Below, one piece after another: positions 33,393 to 41,732 of a stretch of 64,000 bases of DNA; within the stretch, counting starts at the first letter, position 1, and the number at the start of each line of letters is the position of its first letter. The notes under the pieces are model-generated. The model was not told where the DNA came from and ran no database searches. It saw nothing but the letters and a program-made list of their open reading frames with translations. Both the position numbers and the translations under genes were made by a program. Source of the DNA: an uncultured Thermomicrobiaceae bacterium (GTDB lineage: Bacteria > Chloroflexota > Chloroflexia > Thermomicrobiales > Thermomicrobiaceae); the NCBI GenBank assembly GCA_938082375.1, contig CALKCJ010000026.1, positions 118,648-182,647 of the forward strand, in the 5' to 3' direction.

Positions 33393-35123
33393 TCAGTCAT
33401 CCCCGATGGGAGCCAGTAACGCCGCCTCGCTGATCGGGCACACGTTCGCCGGGCAGCGTTTCTCGCGGATATGCGCGTCGAACTCCTCGGGGAAGGCCTT
33501 CATCATTCCCAGGAGAGGCATCGGCGCAACCTGCCCCAGCCCGCAGAGTGAGAGCTCGATGATGTACTTACTCGCCTCGCGGATGAGATCGAGATCTTGG
33601 AGTCGTCCGTATCCGTTGCGGATACGGTCGAGGATCTCGACGAGCGCTGGATTGCCTAATCGGCAGGGATTGCACTTGGAGCATGACTCGTAACGGTTAA
33701 AGGCCGTGAGGTAGCGCGCGAAGTCGACCGCACACACCGACTCGTCGAAGACCACGAACCCGCCTGAACCGAGCATTCCACCCAACGGGGTCATCGAGTC
33801 GAAGTCGATCGGCACATCGAGCTGATCCTCGCGCAACGGCCCTGCCGAGACCCCACCGGTCTGCACGCCCTTGAACTGGTACCCCTCGCGCATCCCGCCG
33901 AAGACCTCGAAGATGAGCTCCCGCAGGGTCATCCCCATCTCGATCTCGGCGACACCGACTCGCTTGACCGGGCCCTGAATCGTCACCAGCTTGGTTCCAG
34001 TGCTCTGCTCGGTGCCGAGCGAGGCATACCAAGCGCCTCCGTGACGCAAGATAACTGGCACCGAGGCGAAGGTCTCGGTGTTATTCAGGACGGTCGGACG
34101 CTTCCAGAGCCCCTCTTCCACGGAACGTGGCGGCTTCGTCCGCGGCTGACCACGCTGACCCATGATGGCATACATCAGCGCTGAACCCTCACCGCAAATG
34201 TAGGCACCACCACCAGTTCGCACCCGGACATGGCAGCGAAAGCGGGTGCCAAGAATGTTGTCGCCCAGGAGACCCAGTTCGTAGGCCTGGCGTACCGCCT
34301 CCTGGAAGCGCTGAACCGCGAGTGCGTGCTCGCCACCAATGTAGTTGTAGCCGTGCGGGGTCTCCAGCGCGTAGCAGCCGATAAGAAGCCCCTCCAGGAC
34401 AAGGTGCGGGTTCGTCTCCAGCAGCCGTCGATCTTTGAAAACATTTGGCTCGCCTTCGTGGCTGTTGACGACGACGTACTTCGGCCACGCCTGCGTCCGT
34501 CGCCCGCTCTCCCACTTGATGCCAGCGGGGAAGCCCGCGCCGCCACGGCCGCGGAGGTTCGAAGCCTTGAGTTCGGCCACGACCTCCTCAGGCGTCATCT
34601 CGAAGAGAGCCTTGAGGAAGGCGCGGTATCCTCCTCGTGCAATGTAGTCGTCGATCGACTCCGGATCGATGACCCCGGCATCGGCGAAGAGCAGCCGACG
34701 CTGCCGGGCAAGAAAGGGGTGCTGGCTCAGTGGGTGGATCCCACCAAACGACTCTTCTGCCCGCACGCCCAGCGCCCACTCAGCCTTCACCTCACCACGC
34801 TTAAGCGCGTGCACCAGCTCGGGCACCCGATCAGTGGTGACGTTCCTGTAGACGACCGGCGGTGCACCCGGCGCTCGCACTTCGACGAAAGGTTCGGCAA
34901 AACACCAGCCGGCGCATCCGACCTGGCGCAAGGTCGCCGGAACGCCCTCTTGTGCAAGCATCAACTCCAGGTGACGGTAGGTCTCGAGGGCACCCTTCCC
35001 GATACTGCACCCGCTAATCCCGACCGAGATGACCCATCGATCACCGGCCCACAGTCGCTCCCAGCGCTCATGCACCGCGGCGGCATAGCGGTCGAAGTCC
35101 TGCCGATCAGCCAGCCTGGCCAT
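33393..35123 (-). CDS. NuoF-like NADH-oxidising flavin/Fe-S subunit with N-terminal thioredoxin-like domain (diaphorase beta type)
   Basis: 576 residues. N-terminal ferredoxin-thioredoxin-like domain (GISGCSIGKGA...GCAGWCFAEPFVEV; three Cys visible) precedes the NuoF/HoxF core with FMN loop RGRGGAGFPAGIKW, NADH loop NSHEGEPNVFKDRRLL, and the [4Fe-4S] ligands CSKCNPC plus SLCGLG. The C-terminus has CPANVC but stops before a complete ferredoxin domain. This layout is that of HydB/HoxF or FdhB subunits of NAD-dependent hydrogenases and formate dehydrogenases rather than complex I NuoF. The partner NuoE-like gene overlaps by 17 bases upstream; no catalytic hydrogenase or FdhA gene is near. Confidence 0.88.
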   Translation of the reverse strand: MARLADRQDFDRYAAAVHERWERLWAGDRWVISVGISGCSIGKGALETYRHLELMLAQEGVPATLRQVGCAGWCFAEPFVEVRAPGAPPVVYRNVTTDRVPELVHALKRGEVKAEWALGVRAEESFGGIHPLSQHPFLARQRRLLFADAGVIDPESIDDYIARGGYRAFLKALFEMTPEEVVAELKASNLRGRGGAGFPAGIKWESGRRTQAWPKYVVVNSHEGEPNVFKDRRLLETNPHLVLEGLLIGCYALETPHGYNYIGGEHALAVQRFQEAVRQAYELGLLGDNILGTRFRCHVRVRTGGGAYICGEGSALMYAIMGQRGQPRTKPPRSVEEGLWKRPTVLNNTETFASVPVILRHGGAWYASLGTEQSTGTKLVTIQGPVKRVGVAEIEMGMTLRELIFEVFGGMREGYQFKGVQTGGVSAGPLREDQLDVPIDFDSMTPLGGMLGSGGFVVFDESVCAVDFARYLTAFNRYESCSKCNPCRLGNPALVEILDRIRNGYGRLQDLDLIREASKYIIELSLCGLGQVAPMPLLGMMKAFPEEFDAHIREKRCPANVCPISEAALLAPIGDD

Positions 35124-35652
35124 CAGTTTCCTCCACCTGGTCGCCGCGTTTCAACGCGTCGATTGCCGCCGTCAGCCGATCCGGTGTCAGCCGCCCCCAG
35201 TAGGTGTGGTGGTCGACCTGTATGACGGGGGCGAGGTCGCAGACACCGAGGCACCCGTTGAACACGTGGAGGGTCAGCTCCTGATCAGGGCTAACCCCAT
35301 GATCCTCCAATCCGTACCGCTCTCTGAGCAGTTCGATGAGCCGTGAAGATCCCATCACATAGCATGCCGCGCCGTGGCATAGCCACAGAAAATGCCTCCC
35401 GGGCGGCTCCGTGCGAAAGTCGGCATAAAAGGTGAGCAAGCCATAAATCCGGTTGACCGTCACCCCAAGGTGATCGGCAATTACCTGTGTCGCTTCTGGC
35501 GGCACCCAGCCGTATAGCCGTTGGGCCTCCTGGCAGGCGCCGACAATTAGCTCATACGCCTCCTGGGAATCACGTGGTCGAAACCGCGACGCGAGTACTG
35601 CGCGTAACGGCTCGAGGTCGATTTGCTCTGCTGGTTCTGCGTGATGTGTCAC
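35107..35652 (-). CDS. NuoE-like [2Fe-2S] subunit (24 kDa, diaphorase gamma type)
   Basis: 181 residues of the thioredoxin-like [2Fe-2S] ferredoxin family. Helical N-terminus (YGWVPPEATQVIADHLGV, IYGLLTFYADF) is followed by the four cluster ligands in CHGAACYVMGS and CLGVC. It accepts electrons beside the NuoF-like flavoprotein. GTG/ATG region at 35652; an extended -10 promoter lies 45 bases upstream. It forms a two-gene operon with the NuoF-like gene. Confidence 0.9.
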   Translation of the reverse strand: MTHHAEPAEQIDLEPLRAVLASRFRPRDSQEAYELIVGACQEAQRLYGWVPPEATQVIADHLGVTVNRIYGLLTFYADFRTEPPGRHFLWLCHGAACYVMGSSRLIELLRERYGLEDHGVSPDQELTLHVFNGCLGVCDLAPVIQVDHHTYWGRLTPDRLTAAIDALKRGDQVEETDGQAG

Positions 35653-35696
35653 GCCACTCTACTCCACCGAGCTCTTCGTTCCAACTTTCACGAAGC

Positions 35697-35705
35697 AGTA
35701 TAACA
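35697..35705 (-). promoter_or_regulatory. Extended -10 promoter for the NuoE/NuoF-like pair
   Basis: Minus-strand TGTTATACT. Start near 35690, leader of about 40 bases to the gene at 35652. Confidence 0.55.
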
Positions 35706-35728
35706 GACCGTCACTTGTCCTCAGCGTC

Positions 35729-35734
35729 TATACT
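35729..35734 (+). promoter_or_regulatory. -10 box (TATACT) for the DUF1992 gene
   Basis: TATACT on the plus strand, 58 bases before the ATG at 35792, divergent from and only 24 bases away from the promoter at 35697. No -35 recognised. Confidence 0.4.
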
Positions 35735-35791
35735 TGAACACGGGCACCGCGAGGTCGTGACCTCGATCAACCGCTCGAAGTACGAAAAAAG

Positions 35792-36235
35792 ATGTGGTGG
35801 GATCGTCTCATCGAAGAGCGGATCAAGGCCGCACAGGAGAGGGGCGAGTTTCGCAACCTGTCTGGTGAGGGCCGGCCGTTGCCACGGGACGACGAGGCGA
35901 GCAGCGAGTACTGGGCAGCCCATCGGCTACTCCGCAAGAACGGACTCCTGCCGGATTGGCTGCAGCTCCGCAAGGAGATCTGGGAGGAGCGCCAGGTCGT
36001 ACGTGCGGCACTCGACGAGTACCGCGACGCCGCCGCGCGCTTGGATCCGCAGAATCCGGGCCATGTTGCCATCCTCCAGCGGCTCGAGCGTCGCTACAGG
36101 GAGCTCGCTCGGCAGATCAATCTGAAGATCGACCTGCACAATATCCGCTGTCCGTCGATAGCGCACGAGCTCATTCGCTTTCCAGAGGATTTGATTGAGC
36201 GTGAGCGTGCCCGTGCATCCCGGGCTCAAGACTGA
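35792..36235 (+). CDS. DUF1992 (DnaJ homologue subfamily C28-like) protein
   Basis: 147 residues. The opening LIEERIKAAQERGEFRNLSG and GRPLP is the DUF1992 signature also found in eukaryotic DNAJC28; a helical remainder (DIWRLRKEIWEERQ-like, then LNLKIDLHNIRCP) follows. No J domain is present. Function of the bacterial family is unknown. A poor ribosome site (AAAAAAG) precedes ATG 35792. Its end overlaps the anti-sigma gene on the other strand by 10 bases. Confidence 0.8.
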   Translation: MWWDRLIEERIKAAQERGEFRNLSGEGRPLPRDDEASSEYWAAHRLLRKNGLLPDWLQLRKEIWEERQVVRAALDEYRDAAARLDPQNPGHVAILQRLERRYRELARQINLKIDLHNIRCPSIAHELIRFPEDLIERERARASRAQD

Positions 36236-36450
36236 CGGAGCTCGCGGATCCGGGCCGCGAGCTCCGCTGGTGCGCGCACTTTACGCCCGCACTCCCCGAC
36301 ATAGCGAAGGATGTTTTCCTCGAAAACAAACCAGCGGCGACAGGGGGGACAGTCCTGGAGATGTCGCTTGACGGCCACCATCTCTTCCGGCGAAAGCTCA
36401 CGGTCGAGATACGGGTAGAGCCGCTCAGCCATATCGTCGCAGTTCAGCAT
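36226..36450 (-). CDS. Zinc-finger anti-sigma factor (ZAS family)
   Basis: About 74 residues. [19 protein letters not shown] and [14 protein letters not shown] give the H-x3-C-x2-C zinc site of RsrA/ChrR-type anti-sigma factors, with an N-terminal Cys. It has no membrane segment, so it should be cytoplasmic and redox or zinc responsive. ATG 36450 overlaps the sigma gene by 7 bases; GTG 36471 is possible. Expected to bind the ECF sigma factor encoded just upstream. Confidence 0.85.
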   Translation of the reverse strand: MLNCDDMAERLYPYLDRELSPEEMVAVKRHLQDCPPCRRWFVFEENILRYVGECGRKVRAPAELAARIRELRQS

Positions 36451-37046
36451 AGCGATGAGCGTCCCTGACACAGGCTCGGCGAGTGGTACGCGCCAGGAAC
36501 CAAGAGCCGCTGTAACCGCCGACGGCCACGGTGGAGGCGCGACATCACTGTCCCGATGGGAATGCCCAGCACTTCCGCGATTTCCCGGTAGCTAAACCCT
36601 TCGATATCAGCAAGCTGAACAACTTGCCGAAACTCGATCGGCAGTTCGTCTAGAGCCTCCAGCACGCGTTCCTCGGTCAACCGCGTCATGGCTTCCTGCT
36701 CTGGTTGTCCAGATATCTGGTGTGAGTTGCTGGCCTGCATCTGGTGGTAAAGCGAGAACTCATCGAGCTCGTCAAGCGACGTGTTGGTCGGGCGTCGTGA
36801 CTGCCGACGGTACTCGTTGATGAACGCGTTCATCAAGATGCGGAACAACCAGGCACGCAGGTTTGTGCCCGGTTGAAACTGGTGAAGAGAACGGAAAGCG
36901 CGAAGGTAGGTGTCCTGCACCAGATCCTCCGCATCATGCGTATTTCCGGTGAGGCGCAAAGCCATTCGATAGAGCGCGTCCAGATAGCCGATCGCCTGAT
37001 CGCTGAGTTGCCCGGCGCTTCCGGGCGCGACACCGTCTTTCGTCAA
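36444..37046 (-). CDS. ECF-type RNA polymerase sigma factor (SigR/RpoE-like)
   Basis: 200 residues. Region 2 ([29 protein letters not shown], then [16 protein letters not shown]) and region 4 ([47 protein letters not shown]) are complete. It matches the group paired with ZAS anti-sigma factors that govern thiol-oxidative stress in actinobacteria. ATG 37046. Sits downstream of lepB, bfn and a Zn-ribbon gene, with its anti-sigma after it. Confidence 0.92.
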   Translation of the reverse strand: MTKDGVAPGSAGQLSDQAIGYLDALYRMALRLTGNTHDAEDLVQDTYLRAFRSLHQFQPGTNLRAWLFRILMNAFINEYRRQSRRPTNTSLDELDEFSLYHQMQASNSHQISGQPEQEAMTRLTEERVLEALDELPIEFRQVVQLADIEGFSYREIAEVLGIPIGTVMSRLHRGRRRLQRLLVPGAYHSPSLCQGRSSLC

Positions 37047-37122
37047 AGCGCGCTCCCAGGAACACGTACGGCCCTTGGCGGCCGGCCCTCACCCGTCACT
37101 TGTTCTCAGGAAACACCGCAGG

Positions 37123-37476
37123 TCAGCTCGCTCCACGAGTGCCCCTAGCGAACAGCGACTTGAAGTCACCGTTGAAGGTCTCGAGGAACTGACGCATCGC
37201 AATCACGTCGTCTTCGGTAACAGGCAAACCTGAGGGCTGGGCATGACCCGTCGCCTGGAACTCGTCGCCCGCCGACTCGTCGGTGCCCTGATCTCCTACC
37301 ACAGCGGCGATGAAACTCTGCGCACCACACGTCGAGCAGGTCAGGCGGAATGCCCACATCGTTCGCGACCTGCCAACCATCTGCAGGTTCTCTGGCCGGA
37401 GGCGTCGCCCGCACTGCGAGCATCGCTCCACCATGCCCAGAACGACGTCCCGTACCTCATCGAAGTCGTTACTCAT
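37123..37476 (-). CDS. Small Zn-ribbon protein of unknown function
   Basis: 117 residues. Two Cys pairs (CSQCG and CSTCG, 26 residues apart) make a likely zinc ribbon in the N-terminal half; the C-terminal part is acidic and ends LPVTEDDVIAMRQFLETFNGDFKSLF, a helix that looks like a docking segment. I do not recognise a named family. ATG 37476 opens directly after bfn and the gene runs to 77 bases before the ECF sigma gene, in a co-directional run, so it may act with that regulatory pair. The longer frame upstream of 37476 is the shadow of bfn. Confidence 0.7.
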   Translation of the reverse strand: MSNDFDEVRDVVLGMVERCSQCGRRLRPENLQMVGRSRTMWAFRLTCSTCGAQSFIAAVVGDQGTDESAGDEFQATGHAQPSGLPVTEDDVIAMRQFLETFNGDFKSLFARGTRGAS

Positions 37477-37504
37477 CACACCACAGCTTTCCGCGCACCG
37501 TGCG

Positions 37505-38047
37505 CTATTTCTTGTCGAGATCATCCAGGTCGAGCGAGTTGATAAACTCCCGGAACACCGAAAGATCTGCATCGGAGGGCACGCCCTCCTCCAACTGCTC
37601 GGCCTCAGGAGGCTCAAACTCGCCCTCCGGCTCACCTTCTTCCTCGGCTTCGAGTTGAACGCCGGCTCGCTCCATGACCGACTCGTCCACGTAAATGGGC
37701 ACTTTGGCCCGCACAGCCAGCGCGATCGCGTCGCTCGGCCGGCTATCGATTTCGAGCAGACGGCCATCAGCATAGAGCACGATCCTGGCGTAGAACACGT
37801 CCTGAGCCAGGTCGGTCACCGCCACTTCCCGGATCTCACCACCCATTTCAGCGATGATCGTTCGCAAAAGATCATAGGGCAGTGGCCGTGCAGCCGCGAC
37901 CCCCTGAATGGCCATTGCGATCGCCTCAGCTTCGAACGGGCCGATCCAAATCGGCAGGTGGCGGTCACCGTTGACTTCTCTCAGCAACACAACGCGATGC
38001 TGGGTCACCAGGCTGACACGAATGCTTTCGACGACCGTCTCGATCAT
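37505..38047 (-). CDS. Bifunctional nuclease (BFN, DUF151) domain protein
   Basis: 180 residues. MIETVVESIRVSLVTQHRVVLLRE, HLPIWIGPFEAEAIAMAIQG and DSRPSDAIALAVRAKVPIYV are the DUF151 core found in plant BFN1-like and bacterial proteins; the extended acidic C-terminus (PEAEQLEEGVPS) holds the UvrB/C-like motif region in other members and is divergent here. Reported nuclease activity in some members; in bacteria a stress role is suspected. ATG 38047 with GGAAGGTGC upstream. Lies between lepB and the Zn-ribbon gene. Confidence 0.85.
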   Translation of the reverse strand: MIETVVESIRVSLVTQHRVVLLREVNGDRHLPIWIGPFEAEAIAMAIQGVAAARPLPYDLLRTIIAEMGGEIREVAVTDLAQDVFYARIVLYADGRLLEIDSRPSDAIALAVRAKVPIYVDESVMERAGVQLEAEEEGEPEGEFEPPEAEQLEEGVPSDADLSVFREFINSLDLDDLDKK

Positions 38048-38163
38048 GCCCTGCACCTTCCTCCCGCGTGGTCGGGTCTTGCGACAAGTCAAGCCCGCCG
38101 GTCGTGCCCACGCGTTGTCGCACAGAGTCCCGATCCGATTCTACAACTGTCGCGCCCACCGTG

Positions 38164-38838
38164 CTACTGAAAGGCGTAGGCTGGGCTCGTCAGCACCTGA
38201 ATCTCGTCCGGTGGCCAGTACGTCACCCAAGCCTTACCGACGATGGACGCAAGCGGTATCGCACCGAAGACCCGTGAGTCGCTACTGTTGTTGCGGTTAT
38301 CACCCATGACGAAGACATGCCCGGGCTCCACAACGTACTCGTGCTCGAGTGTCATGCCACGCCACAACGTCGGTTCGCTCAGATACGGCTCCAATAAGCG
38401 CTGTCCATTGATGTAGACGGCACCGTTTCGGATCGCCACGTGCTCGCCAGGAAGCGCGATGATCCGCTTCACGTACGGCTCGGTCGAGTTCCCTGGTGGC
38501 CGGAACACCACGATGTCTCCACGTTTCGGCGGGCCGAATGGATACCAGACCGCATCCTGGTCGACCTGCACTCCAGGCAACCAACCGACCAGCGTCGCGA
38601 GGCGAACATGCATGTACGCTCGTCGGTTGACGATCAGCATCTGACCGTTGTGGAGCGTCGGCTCCATGCTCGAACCATCCACGCGATAGTTCAACACCAC
38701 GCCGCGAATCGCGATGAAGAGCACCAGCGCCAAAAGCAAGGTCTCCGCGAGATCCCAGAGCGCGGATCGCCGTTCCGCTGTTTTCCGCTCAGCTAGCGGG
38801 AGCGCCGGCTCCGTCGCAGCGTCGTGTCGATTGCGCAT
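38164..38838 (-). CDS. lepB: Signal peptidase I
   Basis: Removes signal peptides from secreted proteins. 224 residues: one membrane helix (LLLALVLFIAIRGVVL, 34-49), catalytic S57 in DGSSMEPTL, general base K124 in YVKRIIALPGE, then GDNRNNSSDSR. Type I of Gram-positive/Chloroflexota size. ATG 38838 (a GTG precedes it) with GAGGAAG upstream; the frame is open far to 39183 but overlaps the kinase gene and is not conserved. First gene of the minus-strand lepB-bfn-Zn ribbon-sigma-anti-sigma run. Confidence 0.93.
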   Translation of the reverse strand: MRNRHDAATEPALPLAERKTAERRSALWDLAETLLLALVLFIAIRGVVLNYRVDGSSMEPTLHNGQMLIVNRRAYMHVRLATLVGWLPGVQVDQDAVWYPFGPPKRGDIVVFRPPGNSTEPYVKRIIALPGEHVAIRNGAVYINGQRLLEPYLSEPTLWRGMTLEHEYVVEPGHVFVMGDNRNNSSDSRVFGAIPLASIVGKAWVTYWPPDEIQVLTSPAYAFQ

Positions 38839-39148
38839 CACGAGAGGCACTTCCTCACACCAAAGCGCTCGCGTCCGGGATTGCTCAGGTGACGCCCCTC
38901 CTCCGAGTCGCTGCGGCCGATTATACATGTGGCGTGGCCCGCTGCGCGCTTGGCTCCCTGTTTCGTGCGCGGCGGAAGCCGCAAGACCTCGCCAGGCGCG
39001 CACACTCCGATGCTCTTCTATAATGTATTGACCTGCAGCTCCACGCGTGGCCGAGTGACCAGAAAGCCTCGTGCTCCAGTGCCGTGAGCCAGCTCGTATC
39101 CTCGCCGCGCGCTGAGATGGACGAAGTGAGTCACCAGGAGCCGATGTT
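38839..39148. other. Divergent intergenic region between lepB and the kinase gene
   Basis: 310 bases without a gene. It holds a minus-strand TATAAT at 38925-38920 (about 80 bases before the lepB ATG) and a plus-strand TATAAT at 39019-39024 (125 bases before the kinase GTG). Neither has a good -35, so both are candidate promoters only. Confidence 0.4.
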
Positions 39149-41074
39149 GTGCCAGACGATCGCCAGTCTACCTCGGCGACCACGCTTCAGCCGGGAACAC
39201 TACTGATGAACCGCTACGAGCTGCTTCGGGTAGCCGGCCGTGGCGGGATGAGCACCGTGTACGTCGCGCGCGACACGCATTTTCGTCAAGTCGAGCGGCT
39301 CTGCGCGGTTAAGGCGATGATCTCGCAGGCACCGGACGAGACCAGTCGCACACTCCAGCGTAACGCCTTCGAGCGCGAGGCGGCAATGCTCGCTACCCTG
39401 CGTCATCCTGGCATTCCGCAGGTCTTCGACTTCTTCACCTTGGACGATATCAGCTACCTCGTCCTCGAATTCATCGAGGGTGAAGACCTCGAACGGCTCC
39501 TTGGCCGATCGGAGGGGCCGATCCCCGAGCCGACGTTGATCGACTGGGCTCTACAAATCCTCGACGTCCTCACCTACCTGCACTCGCACGAGCCGGAGCC
39601 AATCGTCTTCCGGGATCTGAAACCGTCCAATGTGATGCTTCGCCCCAACGGTTCGATCTGCCTCATCGATTTCGGGATCGCTCGTGTCTTCCAGCCTCTG
39701 CATCGCGGCACGATGATCGGTACCGAAGGCTATGCTCCACCTGAGCAATACCGGGGCATCGCTGAACCGCGGGGTGACCTGTATGCGCTCGGGGCGACCC
39801 TCTATCACCTCGCGACCAGAATCGATCCCCGGCTGGAGCCACCGTTTTCGTTGACTGAGCGACCACCACGTTCGGTCAACCCCTCGCTGAGCGAAGAATT
39901 CGAGGCGGTTATCCTGCGTGCGCTCGCCTACAATCCGTCCGACCGATTCCCGTCCGCGGTCGCCATGGCCGAGACCCTCCGCGCGCTGCGCGAGCCATGG
40001 CAGCACTCGGTCTTGAGCCCGGCGAACGTGCGCCGGGCGACCGCCTCCCAGATCCAGAGGGCTGTCCCGGCCCCCAAGACCATAGTGCCAGGTCGTACGG
40101 CCGAAACCAGGGGCGCGCAGACGGTCTGGGTCGTGAGCACCGGTGATGAAGTACGCGGGACGGCCACAGTCGTCAGCGGGGTCGTGTTCGTCGGTTCCTA
40201 CGACGGCTATCTCTATGCGCTCGACGTCGAGAGCGGCCGGCTGGTCTGGCGGTTTCCAACCGGCCGTGGCGTCGTCTCGCGGCCGGCCGGGGTAAACGGA
40301 CTGGTTATCTTCGGTTCCGAGGACGGCGCCGTTTATGCCGTCGACCAGAAGACGTCGACCTTGCGCTGGCGCTACCTCACGGCGTTGCCAGTCCGCTCCT
40401 CGCCAGCGGTTGCCGGCGGGCTCGTGGTCATCGGTTCGGACGACGGGTTCTGCTACACCCTCGATCAAGACACCGGGCAGCTCGTCTGGCGGCGCCATAC
40501 ACGTGCACCGATTCGATCGAGCCCGCTCATCCGATCGAACCTCATCGTCGTCGGCAGTGATGACGGAGGCGTCTACTGTTGGAGCCTGCACGAGGGCCAG
40601 GCGCGTTGGCGACGGGCGCTGGGTGGCCCGGTCTTGTCGTCTCCCGCTGCCCTCGGTTCGAGTGTCGTGGTCGGCTGCCTGGACGGGAAAATCTACCGCC
40701 TTGACTTGGAGAGCGGCGAGATCGAATGGAGCGTTCCGACTGGCGGGCCGGTTGTGGCCACACCCCTTGTCACTGGTGGGCTTGTCGTCACGGGCTCCGC
40801 CGATGGGTCCATCTACGCAGTGGACACCGACCGCGGCTCCGTCGTCTGGACGCAACATCTCGGGGTGCAGATCACCGCTGGAGCCGCCGCTTCGGGGTCA
40901 CTGGGCGTTGTCGGGACAGTAGACGGCCGGCTGGCCGCGTTCGATCTCGACGGCCAGCCACGATGGTCACTCTCACTCGGCGCGCCGATCGTGGCTACCC
41001 CAGCGGTGGCCGAGCGATTAGTTATCGTCGGGGCATTGGATGGTCGGGTCTACGCGTTCCGCATCGAGCCCTGA
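39149..41074 (+). CDS. Serine/threonine protein kinase fused to a PQQ/WD-type beta-propeller
   Basis: 641 residues. Residues 20-285 form a Hanks-type kinase: glycine loop GRGGMSTVY, ATP-anchoring K55, catalytic loop FRDLKPSN (D156; the usual His is Phe, common in PknB-like propeller kinases), DFG at 174-176, GTEGYAPPEQ. A linker (TASQIQRAVPAPKT) leads to a propeller of about eight repeats, each with the pattern V-x-G-S-x-D-G-x-[LVI]-Y-A-x-D ... W-x ... SSPxV, from 325 to the C-terminus, the last closing the ring. Such propellers bind ligands or partner proteins. No membrane segment is seen, so the kinase is cytoplasmic. GTG 39149 with AGGAG 9 bases upstream. Confidence 0.92.
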   Translation: MPDDRQSTSATTLQPGTLLMNRYELLRVAGRGGMSTVYVARDTHFRQVERLCAVKAMISQAPDETSRTLQRNAFEREAAMLATLRHPGIPQVFDFFTLDDISYLVLEFIEGEDLERLLGRSEGPIPEPTLIDWALQILDVLTYLHSHEPEPIVFRDLKPSNVMLRPNGSICLIDFGIARVFQPLHRGTMIGTEGYAPPEQYRGIAEPRGDLYALGATLYHLATRIDPRLEPPFSLTERPPRSVNPSLSEEFEAVILRALAYNPSDRFPSAVAMAETLRALREPWQHSVLSPANVRRATASQIQRAVPAPKTIVPGRTAETRGAQTVWVVSTGDEVRGTATVVSGVVFVGSYDGYLYALDVESGRLVWRFPTGRGVVSRPAGVNGLVIFGSEDGAVYAVDQKTSTLRWRYLTALPVRSSPAVAGGLVVIGSDDGFCYTLDQDTGQLVWRRHTRAPIRSSPLIRSNLIVVGSDDGGVYCWSLHEGQARWRRALGGPVLSSPAALGSSVVVGCLDGKIYRLDLESGEIEWSVPTGGPVVATPLVTGGLVVTGSADGSIYAVDTDRGSVVWTQHLGVQITAGAAASGSLGVVGTVDGRLAAFDLDGQPRWSLSLGAPIVATPAVAERLVIVGALDGRVYAFRIEP

Positions 41075-41115
41075 TCTGTCGCGGTGACGACGAGCTCAGT
41101 GCAAAGGAGGCAGAC

Positions 41116-41379
41116 ATGGTTTACCGCGTCGTTGTCCATATCCACAACGAGGATCCGTTCCTCGCTGAGATGGACACGATGCCCGACCCACGAGACAATT
41201 TCGTCGTGCTCCGCAATCCAAGACGGCGCGACGGGCGCGCGCTCACCTTCGTCACCGAGGGGGCGACCCACTTCCTCTACCCCTGGAGTCGCATTTCGTT
41301 CATCGAAATTTTGGATGGCGGCGTAGTGCCGGGGCAGCGGCTGCTCACCTTCTTCCGGGAAGACTCGAGCGAGCGCTAG
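41116..41379 (+). CDS. Small conserved-looking protein downstream of the kinase
   Basis: 87 residues, no named family. It has the strongest ribosome site in the window, AAAGGAGG at 41103-41110, five bases before ATG 41116. The sequence alternates strands (YRVVVHIHNEDPFLAEMD, NFVVLRNPRRRDGR, FLYPWSRISFIEIL) and ends charged; it suggests a compact beta protein. It starts 41 bases after the kinase stop and is probably co-transcribed, so it may be a substrate or partner of the kinase; this is inference. Confidence 0.75.
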   Translation: MVYRVVVHIHNEDPFLAEMDTMPDPRDNFVVLRNPRRRDGRALTFVTEGATHFLYPWSRISFIEILDGGVVPGQRLLTFFREDSSER

Positions 41380-41401
41380 AGCCAGCGTCGCCCGAATCCT
41401 C

Positions 41402-41434
41402 GACAACAATACAGGGCGTAGCCATCCTACGCCC
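41402..41434 (-). terminator. Hairpin terminator downstream of the small tatA gene
   Basis: GGGCGTAG (41414-41421) and CTACGCCC (41427-41434), 5-base loop. Read on the minus strand, TGTATTGTTGTCG follows the stem, a moderately T-rich tail. It could also stop transcription from the plus-strand gene ending at 41379, though its plus-strand tail lacks T. Confidence 0.5.
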
Positions 41435-41534
41435 CGAGCCTCCTCAACCCGCTACTCCCGAAGCCCCTCCGCGGGGACTCACCAGCGGCCTGTCGTTGGC
41501 AGGCACGACCTCGCCGTCTTGGCTGGAAACGCGA

Positions 41535-41732
41535 CTATGCGTCCTTCTGCACCGTCTCGTGTGCAACCGCCTCCGTGTCCGGAGACGGCTTGCTCTCCTC
41601 GCGGGTCGCCTGGCGAAATTCCCGGATGCCCCGCCCAAGCGCGCCACCGATTTCCGGTAGCTTTCCCGCGCCGAAGATGATCACCACGATCAGCAAGATC
41701 AGAACGAGTTCCTGCCACCCCAGACTCGGCAT
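41535..41732 (-). CDS. tatA: Sec-independent protein translocase TatA
   Basis: 65 residues, the usual TatA size. One membrane helix ([21 protein letters not shown]) then an amphipathic helix [18 protein letters not shown] and a short charged tail. Forms the pore-like assembly of the Tat pathway. ATG 41732 with GGAGGAA upstream. A second TatA/B-like protein is at 15954-16451 with the same GKLPEIG turn. Confidence 0.93.
   Translation of the reverse strand: MPSLGWQELVLILLIVVIIFGAGKLPEIGGALGRGIREFRQATREESKPSPDTEAVAHETVQKDA

Noticed and set aside
38839..39183. N-terminal extension of lepB
   Set aside because: Overlaps the divergent kinase start; extension is not like any signal peptidase; ATG 38838 has a good ribosome site.
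39551..40858. Long open frame on the minus strand across the kinase gene (about 435 codons)
   Set aside because: Antisense shadow of a GC-rich gene; composition is Arg/Gly/Asp-rich with no domain, and the sense frame has a clear kinase and propeller.
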